Origin: Endothia cerciana
Taxonomy: Eukaryota > Ascomycota > Sordariomycetes > Diaporthales > Cryphonectriaceae
Direction of reading: 5' to 3'
NCBI GenBank assembly: GCA_026119935.1
Contig: JALRMH010000019.1
Location: forward strand, 558,001-622,000
Length of the DNA: 64,000 nt
The notes beneath the pieces are model-generated. The model was given only the letters and a program-made list of their open reading frames with translations, was not told where the DNA came from and did no database searches. Position numbers and translations under genes: made by a program. This document shows, in pieces, positions 34,367 to 44,422 of this stretch (position 1 is its first letter; every line of letters begins with the position of its first letter).

Positions 34367-34888
34367 CTACGCTGCGAGATTCGAGCGCCGTCGTTGCAGA
34401 AGAAGGGCCTTGATGATGTCCTTGACCTCGACATCATAGGCTGCCATCTCACCTCCACCGTCTTTCACGCCGGGGGCCTCCCGGGGGGTGGGGGGGGGGG
34501 GGGGAAGTAGATCATCCTGGGCGATGCCCCCGGATGGCATCTTGCCCGTGTAGAGATCCCAGGTGCTCAAGAGCTGGGCCGGGCCGGGCTGGTCATCCTC
34601 CGTCACGGCGGCAGGATCCAGACCCGTCGCCCCCTCCGCCGTCTGTCGGATCGAGACGTGAAGCCATGTTCTGGTTGCTTACCTCCCAGATGCGACCGTC
34701 CTCGATATGGCAGCTGGCCCTCCTGAAGAGCAAGGGAGTTCGTATCGGAAAGCGACGGGGGCCCATAGTCCGAGCTGACAGGTCCCCACTCGTGTGAGCA
34801 TGAAGGAATTGCTGCGGACCTACCTACTCATTAGAGAGTCACGCAGCTTAGCCTCGAGACGGGCATTCCACGCTGAGGAGTCGGTCAT
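34367..34888 (-). CDS. Small unknown protein, three exons
   Basis: Exons 34888-34824, 34722-34683 and 34642-34367 give 126 residues, all joins in phase with GTAGGT..TTCAG and GTAAGC..GACAG borders. The protein begins MTDSSAWNARLEAKLRDSLM, has a short conserved-looking core (HIEDGRIWE), an acidic/Pro-rich middle, a Pro5 run and a basic helical end (EVKDIIKALLLQRRRSN). I know no family for it. The proline run is encoded by a C15 tract (G15 on the plus strand, 34490-34504), so its length could vary by slippage. It is convergent with the glucosyltransferase gene. Three consistent exons make it a credible gene despite its size. Confidence 0.6.
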
Positions 34889-36427
34889 TACCTGCTGGGG
34901 GTCCACAGCCACCCCCCCACCCCCCCGGCACAGGTTGGTACATAGTAAGTCTGAGAGCGATGGGAGAGGTGCGTTGGCACATACGGAGCTTGCGGGCATA
35001 AGCTGAAGAGTATCAGCTCCCCCAGGCGATTTCCAGGGGTAAGTAATAGTCAGACATGCTCCCTGGAGAGAAGACACTCGACATTATATAACTTCATGAG
35101 CCTGCGGACACCCTGCCGGATCCAGTCCGGCGGCGCCTGCTGTGCCATTTTCTATCGAGTGCTGGCAGAGACAGGAATGCTTTCTCATACCTGGGGAGTC
35201 GTGACTGTCCGGTTTACTTCTGGCAGTCAGTTGTTACAGCAAACGGGCCTCATTGCGCTTACCGTTCGAAGACTAACTGAGTCCGTGTGTCCAATAGAGG
35301 TCGCAACAAAGCCCGACAAAAAGTCTCCTGGCCCTATCGCATCACGATGCCCCCCCCCCCCTTTTTTTTTGAGCTTCTCCTCCCCCGCGCGTACGTTCAG
35401 GGTGAGCCCCTCGCCAGGTCAGACTCGAGCCGTTGTATCTCGGCCACAGCAGAGAAGGATTAATTACCCCTCTCCAGCCCGCCCACCCACCCCGTCGGCT
35501 CAGCGCAGGGGGAGCTACACGCAGGTCACGATCTCCCCGGGAAACACGAGGCAGATAAGCTACCGAGGCAAGGGCCGCTAAGCAGCCAGCCCCGGCGCCA
35601 GCGCGGCAGGTCTAAAAGAGTGACAGGCCCCGTCTCTTGCGAATCATAACCTCCAGGGCGGCAAAAACGTTCGTGCCCGGAATGACCGGGGGCGTCCCAG
35701 CTGCCCGCTCGTCTTCGTTACCATAGTAAGATGGAACTCAAAAAGTGGATGCTTGACAGGCATCAGGGGCCGTCAGCCTCCTATACCGCTAGGGAATCCT
35801 GAGGGGAAGGGGGGAGGCCGAGGGACCCGAGAAGCCATGGGCGCGTTCAGCGAATATAGCACGGAAACGTCTTGCCGCGGGGGGGGAGGGGGGGGACGGG
35901 GACACGGCGGCGCACCGGCGGTGCTCACCCAAGTCCTTCGGACGCCGGCCAGGCCACTGCCGCCCGAGAGGTGCGGAGCAGTCCCCCGTCCCCCGACGGT
36001 GACACGCCGGGCCCCCAATGATGGCGCAAGCAGGGGCGGGGCCGTTAGGTAGAGGCAAGGGCCAGGCCGGGTGTGGGAACCTGATCGAGGCACCCCTCGC
36101 CCGTTACGAGGCCAGGTCTCTCTACCCAGACGCGGCACTGGACGTCAACGAGATGTGTGGCCTGGACGACGAGCCTGGCAAGCTTCTCGACCTCTCGTGC
36201 CCACCCGGCCCGGGGGGGGGGGGTGTTGTCCGTGACCGAGCACGCCGGCATTGAGGCAGGTGATGGTGACGACGCGAGTTGAGGGCAAATAAGGGTGAGG
36301 ATGTCAAAGTGCCTGGCACTTATCTAATATCAAGCGCCTCTGCCAAGGAGGACACCTTCCCTGGGCGGCTTCTTGATGCTGACTTTCATCTCGGCTAGGT
36401 GCGATATTCCTGCTGGGCTGGACTGGC

Positions 36428-36463
<36 letters not shown>

Positions 36464-38427
36464 TGTTCTCACCATCATCATGAAATTCCTACAGGCAGGT
36501 CTCTGTCTCGTCGACGGTCGGCTCAGGCCACTGGTTCGACAGCAGCTGCGGTCCGTACTGCCAACCCCCCCCCCCCCACGCCCCCCAAGAACAGACAGGC
36601 CCGTGGCGTGTCCTTGACCAGCCCCTGGCCAGCTGGGCGAGCTCAGTAGGATCTCACCGAGCGCCACTCTCGAGTGTGCTCCGATCCGACCTCCTCCCCC
36701 CTGGCCGAAACCGTGAGCCTCAGACGACCCTGCTGTAGGAGTGTGATGGGGAGCGGGCGCATCACCGGAAGCTGGCCGGCAGACCAGGGCCCTGCTCGTT
36801 GCTGCTGGGGCCGGTCACAGGTCTGTCGGCAACCGCTCCCCGGCAGGACGGCCTCGAGCGTGTTGTCGAGAGGTGAGGAGGATGCTGACTGGGGGACGGT
36901 GGTGTAGCATGAACAATGTAACCCATTTATTGTACTACATGATATGTAGGATGGATCATGGAGCCCGGGAACCCGGCACCCAGGGCGTGTCAGGGTGTCA
37001 GTGGTGCCCAGTCCCCTGGTTCCGAAGCCACTGGCGCTTCTTTCTTCAGGGGATCCTCAATCTCGGCTGAAGATTAAGACGGCGGAAATTTTTATTTTAT
37101 TTTTTGACATGCGGTCGCAACGACGATCACCTGGGAGGATCCTCCACAAGGCCCCATCCATCCACGCCCACGGGAACATACTACCAAGATGAGAATCACC
37201 CGCTGAGTAATGCCAGCGACTCTTTGCCCCGTACCTATACGACAGTTACTAGTAGTAGTAAGTCTTGGCCTGCAGGAGGGGACGAGAGCCCCGCCTACAG
37301 CCCAGCTTACTACTGTACAGGGAGGGTCCAGTCCGAGGGGCATGGGTGTCTTGTCTTCTTACATAGTACCTTTTCCCGACGAATGCGAGATTAAAACCGA
37401 CCAGAGATCTCGAGACCTGCTTGCTCTCTGCAGCGGGCGCCGGGGGGGGGGGGGTTGGGGGAGCACCTTATGGAGAATCAGAGTCGAGCCCGCTCCTGAT
37501 CGTCTGGCTAACCACCTCCTTCAGGATCGGTCTTGCAGGCTCTCTCACGTGTGATCCCCACCACCACCTACCGTGCTAGTGGTAGCACCATAGCAGCAGC
37601 CACCCCACCCACCCACTGCAGGTGGCCGCCCCGGGTTATTTTAGGCCCGTCCTGGGCTGGGCTCGACCACCAGCGCCACCCCCCACCCCCCCCGTTACTA
37701 CCCTCCCGGCCCTAGCTGCCGCTAGGAGAGCCCTGACATGGACGGCGGCCGGGGTTTTCCAGCGTGCCAGGCTCAGGTCGTCGCCGACCTCACAGCGCAG
37801 GACCCGGTTGCGGTCGTATCCCAACAGAGCGTGGAGCTCACCCCCCCCCCCGGCCCACATATGACGCTGGACTGGTTGGTCCCCGGCCCTTCAGGGTGCC
37901 AGGTTGCTCCCCAGGCGTGTCCTCTCGGGCCAATCGCCACCAGGTCACTAATCATCCGGTACTGTGGTACCTTGGTTTGGGGGCCGGGCCGTTGTGGTGT
38001 GGGCGGCCCTCGCTCCTCCACGCCTCTCGTCTCGTCTCGTCTCAATCAATCTCTCCTGTGGTGGAGGGTGAGGACGAGGTGGTGTGTGTGGGGGGAGGGG
38101 GAGGGGGGGGGGCCACTCTCTCCTCTCCCTCCTTCTCTCCGCGCGGCCCGCTCACGGTGCTCTCATCTCTACCAGGGTGATTTGATCGTCTGTGCTTTGT
38201 CTCTTGCTTTTTTTTTATTTTTTATTTTTTGCCTCTGCTTGTCTTGGCTTGTCCCTCTATTTTTTTATTTTTTTTCCTTCTTTTTTTTCTCTCCGCTTAT
38301 CTTATATCCGGGAGCCATCGCGAAGGAGAGGAGAAGAAAAGAGAAGACAAAAGAAGAGACCGGATCCCCTGTCCAGGCCAGCCCTCCACCATCCATCCAG
38401 CTGCTCCCGGGTGCGAAAACCAATGGC
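34889..38427. other. Long low-complexity intergenic region
   Basis: No gene could be built in this 3.5 kb. It is rich in homopolymers: C12T9 at 35350-35370, C13 at 36565-36577, G13 at 37442-37454 and further shorter runs, plus a (CT)n(GC)n tract at 36428-36463. From about 38190 to 38290 there is a T-rich/pyrimidine block typical of a strong fungal promoter, followed by the purine-rich 5' UTR of the PAN-like gene. Confidence 0.5.
36428..36463. repeat. (CT)n followed by (GC)n dinucleotide repeat
   Basis: Ten CT units run directly into seven or eight GC/CG units. The alternating CG part could adopt Z-DNA; there is no gene here. Confidence 0.9.
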
Positions 38428-39711
38428 ATGAAGCCTCCGGTCCTCGATGAGCAGAAGGTCTGGATCCATTCGGCAGTGACGGGTCCCTCCATGGCGGCCG
38501 CTAACCACATGAACGCCGGCTCCAAGGAGAAGGAGTTCTTCGACCACGAGGCCTACTCGGGCCTCCAGGTCGTCGGCGACGGGAGGCCACAGATCGTCAG
38601 CAGGGAGGCCCCAGAGGTCGTCGCCGGTGGCCTCCCGGACTACGCCGAGCACAAGGCCTTCGGGCAGTACCCGCCGCCGCAGGTATCACCGCAACAACAA
38701 CCACATCACAATGCCGCCGACCAATATCCGATACCCACGGCACCGGGGGCTGCCGCTGTCCCGGGAGGCATACACAACAGTCCACCACCGCCCATGAGGG
38801 CCGTTTCCGGGGGCACACAGTCGGACTACCACTACAACAACGGCGGGAACCCATTCGAGCCGCCAGGAGGAAAGATCAGGGCCCCCAGGATATGCGGGCT
38901 GAGGAGGAGGATGTTCTGGGTCGTGCTGGCGCTCGTGGTCTTCGGCCTCATGGTGGCTATCGCGGTGGGACTCGGCCTGGGCCTGGGCGAGCGGAATGCC
39001 TCGAGGTACGTTACCTGCATGGACTTGCCTCCCCCCTTCCCCCTCTCTGTCCTTCTTCCCCCCCCCCCCCCTTCTGTCCTGCTTGAATCTTCAGGTCCGG
39101 ACCTGGCAAGACGGCCACGGGACGGTGGGAGAAGCCCGGCCCGCGTCGACGAGGCGTCTCGGGGGAGGGGAGATGGCGGGCACGGCTCGTCGCAACCCAC
39201 AACCGGTGTCACTTCCATGGTCAAAAAGACGCACAGAGCGGCGCGGCGCCACGCGCCCGCTCCCTGGGGTAACCGTCCGGGCTGACCTGGCGTACTTTTT
39301 GCACACAGCGCGAACGCCTCGAGCGCGACATCGAGCGCCACCGCGACGAAGACCTCGGCCACGTCGACCACCCTCCCGGCGGCGACGGCCACCGCCACCG
39401 CGACCGGGAACACCGACATCATCTGCCCGACGGCGAACGAGACGCTGTACACCCTGGCGACAGACACGAGCAAGAAGTTCCTGGTCCTCTGCGGGCGTGA
39501 CTACAACAGCAACGGCGGCGCCACCGACCTGACGTCGATGAACATCACGACCTTCGAGGGGTGCCTGAACGAGTGCGGGAGCGTGGACGGGTGCATCGCC
39601 GTGGGCTGGGGCAACTACTACGGCACCAACACCTGCTGGCTCAAGAGCGCCATCGGGACCCCGAACCAGAGCTCGGACTGGTACGCGGCCGTGGAGGATG
39701 ACTCGGGCTAA
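38428..39711 (+). CDS. Single-pass membrane protein with extracellular PAN-like domain
   Basis: Exons 38428-39005 and 39309-39711 give 326 residues, joined by GTACGT..GCACACAG with a GCTGACC branch point. Residues 1-155 are cytosol-type, Pro/Gln/Gly-rich and disordered. A transmembrane helix lies at about 162-187 (FWVVLALVVFGLMVAIAVG), preceded by RRR, so the N-terminus should be inside. A Thr/Ala/Ser-rich, probably O-glycosylated stalk follows, then a cysteine domain: ICPTANETLY, FLVLCGRDYN, FEGCLNECGSVDGC, NTCWLKS. This is the pattern of fungal PAN/apple-like domains. The protein is probably a cell-surface or wall-associated adhesion or sensing protein. The 303-nt intron contains a C15 run (39057-39071). 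Read-through of the intron remains open for 93 codons, but that sequence is low-complexity. Confidence 0.85.
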
Positions 39712-40336
39712 TTCTTATTTGTATTTTTGTGGGGGGGGGGGGCGGGGGTTGGGGGTGAGGGTTTAACTCCTGTGTATTCACGATATGGCACCCTCCAGGT
39801 TGCCGGGGTTGGCCTGAGAGGGGAGCAAGCGATGGATTTTCTGGGGTTTCCCTTTTTCTTTTTTTTTTCTTTCTTGGGCAAGGTCGGCGTGCGATTATGA
39901 TCTTCTGTCGATACTGGACTGTCTGTGTGTATCACAGGGCAGTTTACCGTATATACCTCCCACCCCTTCCTCCCCCGGCGTGGAAATGGGTGAATGTTGT
40001 AAAACCATTTAAATAAGGACACTAAAAAGGGGGTTTAAATAAGATGCCCAAGAACTCCTTCACAGGGACCCATAGTTGCGCCTGTCAAGAAAAGAACAGC
40101 TTACCGCAAATCCCTAGCCAGGACACCTTTTGAATTGGACAAGAAAGCCAAGGGAAGAAGAGGGGGGGGGGCTTTGGGGGTGAAGGGCGAGAGACAAGCC
40201 TTGCCCCTAAGAAGAAAACAATAACGCCCTTAATGACCGTGTGAAAAAGCGCAGGGTCAAACCCCGTCGCCGCCCTCCTGTCAGGCTAAAACGTCCCGCC
40301 CACCTCTCTACCTGCCTGCCTGCCAGCCTGCCTGTC
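39712..40336. other. Convergent intergenic region with G12 run
   Basis: Non-coding stretch between the 3' ends of the PAN-like gene and the ABCG gene. A T then G12 tract lies at 39731-39742, just after the stop of the PAN-like gene. No gene is seen. Confidence 0.5.
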
Positions 40337-41347
40337 TTACCTCCTCCACACCAGGGCCAGCCAGGCAGCGGCGCGGTACCCGGCGATGATCCCGATCATG
40401 ATGCCCACGTTCCGGCCCAGGTGGCCCGTCCCGTACCCGTACCCCGCCAGGACGCCCTCGCCCGCGATCCCGCACTCGCCGGCCAGCGCCGTCTGGTACA
40501 TGCACTGGCACCCGGCGCCGCACGAGTACGTGCGCCCGGAGAACTCGTTGACCATCATGCCCTCGAAGACGTACCTCTGGTAGTCCCAGTAGCTGAAGGC
40601 GTACCTGTAGAAGGCGTTGAGCACCGTGGGCTGGACCATGAAGCCGTTGACGCACATCCACAGCCCGTTGGCGAAGGCCACCAGGGCGAGGGCGACGACG
40701 AAGTTGGGGAACAGGCTCGACACGAGGACCACGAGCCCCTCGGCCGCGAGGAGGTCGAGGAACACCCACATGACCCAGGTGAAGAAGGCGCCCGCGGCCG
40801 GGCGGAAGTTGGACAGCCAGTACGACACGGCCGAGAAGCCGGCGGCGATGAGGAAGAGGTACGGCACGCCGATGAGGAAGTTGGACACGACGAGCTCGGC
40901 CGCCCCGTACAGGCCGTTGTGGAACTCCTTGACGTACTGGTTGCGGTCCTCGATGAAGGCGGGGACGTAGGCCACCGCCATGAAGGACATGAAGGCCCCG
41001 CCGAAGAACTGGACGGGGAGGTGTTTTGTGAGCGCCACGACTTGCGGGAACCAGATTTGGTGTGCCGTTGGGCCCGAAGGCCGCCGGGTGAAAAGAAGGG
41101 GGCGGGAGGGCGGGAGAGGGATGAACACTCACAATGGCGTTGATGTACGGCTGGATATACTCCTGCTCCGTCTTGAGCCGGACCCACACGGTCCCCATCA
41201 TGATGGCCAGCCCGAGGTACATGGCCATCCGGACGCCGTACGCGATCACGTCGCGGTGGCTCTTGATGAACGACCGGTGGAGCAGGGTCCCCACCAGGCT
41301 AAGGAACCCGGGCCTCCTCTCCACCGCCACCATCTCGACGGTCCTGC

Positions 41348-41394
<47 letters not shown>

Positions 41395-42634
41395 CGTTGC
41401 TGCTGCTGCTGCTGCCGCCGCGGGTGCTCCTGTGTCTCGCAGCCCCGGATTATGTTGGACAGGTGCTCGGCCATGGCCGAGCCCGCCCAGGCCTGCCGCA
41501 TCGCGTCGAGCCGGAGGTGCGCCTCCCCCCCGCCCGCGGCGAAGTCGGCGTTGACCTGCTCGAGGAGGAACTCGGCCGGGTTGACGTGGAGCGGGAGGGG
41601 CCGGCCGATGGACTCGTAGTAAGGGCCGACCGCGCGGACGGGCCCGGAGTAGTGTGTCCTGCCGCCGGAGAGGAGCATGAGCTTGTCGAACAGGTTGAAC
41701 GTCGAGGTGGAGGGCTGGTGTATGCTGGCCACGACGATGAGCTGGGCGGGGGGTGCCTGTCAGCGTCTTGGACACGGGAGGGGGGGAGGGGCTGCCACCC
41801 AAGAGGCAGGCCGGGGTCTCTCTCTCACGTTGTTCCGCTTCGCGACCCCCTTGAGGTAGCTGATGACCTCGAAGCTGGCCACCGAGTCCAGCCCGCTCGT
41901 GGGCTCGTCCAGGAACAGGATCCTGGGGCTGGTGATGAGCTGGCTGGCGATGCCGACCCTCCTCTTCTGCCCGCCGCTGATCCCCTTCCGGATCGGCGTG
42001 CCGATGATGGCGTCCGCCTGCTCGCGGAGGCCGAAGGCGTCCACCAGCCCGTCGACCCGGGCCGCCCGCTCCCGCTTCGGCAGCGAGCCCGCCGCGCCCG
42101 ACAGCCTGGACGCGAAGCCCAGGGTCTCCCGCACCGTCAGCGACCCGATGAGCGCGTCCTCCTGCTCGACGAAGCGGCTCAGCTGCCGGAACGCCGCCGC
42201 CGGCGGCGCGGTGCCGTTGACGAGGAGCCTGCCGTCGACCTTGGCCGCCCCCGTCGGCCGGGATGCCAGGACGTTCAGCAGCGTCGTCTTGCCGCATCCG
42301 GACGGGCCCATCAGTGCTAATATCTCGCCTGTTCAAGGGGAATAACAAAAAAAAGTGTATGTCAGCCTCTGACGGGGCCGGTGGGCGCAGGCAGGGCTGG
42401 GGTGTACTGACCGGCTTGGACATATCCTTCGACGCGGTCCACGATGACCCTCGGCTGCTTCGTCACGCGGTCCTTGACGGTGACCGTGACGCCGCGCCAC
42501 GAGATATTATTCACGGCCGTGTTCCGCAGGTGGGACTCCGTCACGGCATGGTGCTCCACGTCGAAATACTTCGTCTCCTTGACGACAGCCGATTCGCCTT
42601 CTGAGCTGCATGCTCCTCGACCGCTGCTCGCCAT
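40337..42634 (-). CDS. ABCG-type half transporter with polyglutamine insert
   Basis: Exons 42634-42412, 42328-41829, 41741-41133 and 41008-40337 give 667 residues, all in phase. The nucleotide-binding domain comes first: Walker A GPSGCGKT (about 81-88), Q-loop region FVEQEDALIG, signature ISGGQKRR (about 191-198), Walker B ILFLDEPTSGLDS, and H-loop ASIHQPS at the start of exon 3. A linker carries two glutamine runs (Q6-R-Q15, about residues 345-371). Six membrane segments then follow (AYGVRMAMYLGLAIMMG; FFGGAFMSFMAVAY; SNFLIGVPYLFLIAAG; FLDLLAAEGLVVLVSS; GIMIGIIAGYRAAAWLALVW). The NBD-TMD order and half size make it a WHITE/ABCG-type half transporter that must dimerise, probably in the plasma membrane, exporting lipids or small molecules. 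The 3' end could hide a further donor (AG|GTAAGA) at the stop. It converges on the PAN-like gene and faces away from the regulator at 44-47 kb. Confidence 0.93.
41350..41412. repeat. (CTG)n/(CAG)n repeat coding polyglutamine
   Basis: An almost pure CTG repeat on the plus strand, interrupted once by CGT, encodes the polyglutamine stretch in the linker of the ABCG transporter on the minus strand. Confidence 0.92.
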
Positions 42635-43367
42635 CTTGAGTCGACCTGGGAACGGAGTTGACGGGGGGGGGGAGGAAGCAGGTCCGGAGAGGGAGAGGAG
42701 GAAGATAGCTGCCGCCCTCAGGAGGCAACAGATACGAGGGGGGTGGTTTTTGGTGGTTTTCTTTTTTTGGGAAAGGGATTCGTTCAAAACAGATCAGCAG
42801 AGAGCTGGAATGCCTAATGTTTGTGAATGTTTTACGTGAACCAAAGAGACGGCCCCTCAGCTCCCTTTACACACGCACGCACACACCCCCCGGGACCTCA
42901 AAAGAGCTTGCTTGCACTGTGGGCGGCCGAGGAGGACGAGGAGAAGGAACGCCGCTTATGGAAAGGTCACAAGAGATCCTGAACGTCATCCTCGGCGATG
43001 AGAGATTAGGTTCTCGCCAGATCCCCGAGAGAGTGGGAGTGAGCGAGAGATGTGCACTTCTTTGAATTCAATTTTCGTCTTCTACCATTGTCATCCCGAT
43101 GAGAGAATATAGAAAACGCCAACATCAAGTGATGAGATGTAGCGTCACGAGGCCGCATGGGCGTGAAGCCCTGAGGGACCAAACCTCCTTCGGCGTGCGT
43201 TCCTCGCCTTGCAGTAGCTCCCCTCTTCCCTGCCGCAGAGAGAGACACATAAAAGATGACAGGCCACCGCCACGAGCACCGTGCAGGAACCTAAGCGGGC
43301 GGGCCGCCTCACACGTGCCAGCTGTGCTTTTGCCATTCTCGTAGCGGGGCGCTCGCCCCCGTGTATA

Positions 43368-43406
<39 letters not shown>

Positions 43407-44422
43407 ATCCCTTTGGTCGGGCGTGCGCGCGCACACGGGCGCCTGGGGCCTGTGTGTTCTGTGCCAGAAGCAAGTTCCGAGGGGGCGGGAGTCTCTCATG
43501 CCCTCCCTTGCGTCCGAATTAGATTTACCTGGCGCGGTGCGGCTGACGCATGCCGTGCCAGGTCTGCTGTGCGCGAGGTGCAGTAGCGGCTCCCAGTCTT
43601 GTCCAAGCAGCCGATCGGAACGATTTTCCTTGTTATTCCTCCTCGTCGCTCCGGCCGGGGTCAGCTTACCCTACCTGCCCACCCACACCGGGCACCACAG
43701 GTTTGGGTGGTGGTGGTGGTGGTCATGGACGGGGGCCGCCACTCGGGAGGAGCTGCAGGACTCTGCACCGGTCCTCCCGGCCGTATGTACATGAGGAGAT
43801 GCGCAGGACTACCTGTTGGACCTATCCTCGAAGCCGACCCAATTTATATCAAGCCTCGGGGTCTCCCGGCGGCGCCCAGGGCTCGGAGGCTTGACCACAT
43901 GGAGACCCGATGAGTAGGCCCGACCAGGTTTGAGGATGAGGTCGTACTTGGGTCGAACACAGCATGGGGGTCTTCCGATGTGCGCCTCTCGTCGGCGAGG
44001 CGGTCGGTGTGTCCAGGTCTGCTGTTACTTTGTGGCATGCTTTCTAGGGCCTCACGTTCCGGTTCCCGAGTAGGGAGCCAGCCGCTTCTCCCGGTTATGG
44101 TTTCAGGGGCCTTGTGTGTTTGAACGTATTTAGGGTGCCTGCCCCTCTTCTAAAGAACATGGATGTGCGCAGTTTTAAGGATAATTTCCGCGGCGTGTGC
44201 GCCGTCATGAGGTGCTGTTCGTATACGCACGTCAGCCTTCCCGACATTGTCCCTCCCATCCTTTCCGAGCACATAGATAGCTTCTCAGGGCCAGCCTCTT
44301 CCCGGGTTCACCCTCCCTAACGATGCTGATCCCTTGGTTCAACTCATATGTTTCTGTCTTCTCGAGCCCAGGGCCCACCAGTTCACCCCCCCCCCCGCCC
44401 CCGCCCCCGCCCCGGACTTCTC
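42635..44422. other. Intergenic region with microsatellites
   Basis: No gene is supported. It includes the ABCG promoter, a G10 run near 42665, a (GT)n tract at 43361-43408, a GTGG tract near 43705, and a C11 run at 44386-44396 with CCCGCCCC repeats just beyond the 3' end of the next minus-strand gene. Confidence 0.5.
43361..43408. repeat. (GT)n dinucleotide repeat
   Basis: About 15 GT units preceded by GTGTATAT variants. Open frames across it (Cys/Val repeats) are artefacts of the repeat. Confidence 0.88.

Noticed and set aside
37738..38427. N-terminal extension of the PAN-like protein frame
   Set aside because: The sequence is low-complexity with homopolymers and the T-rich promoter block lies inside it; the ATG at 38428 fits better.
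40241..42320. Large plus-strand frames over the ABCG gene
   Set aside because: Antisense to transporter motifs; Leu runs derive from the CTG repeat.
43361..43408. Frames encoding Cys/Val repeats
   Set aside because: They come from translation of a GT microsatellite.
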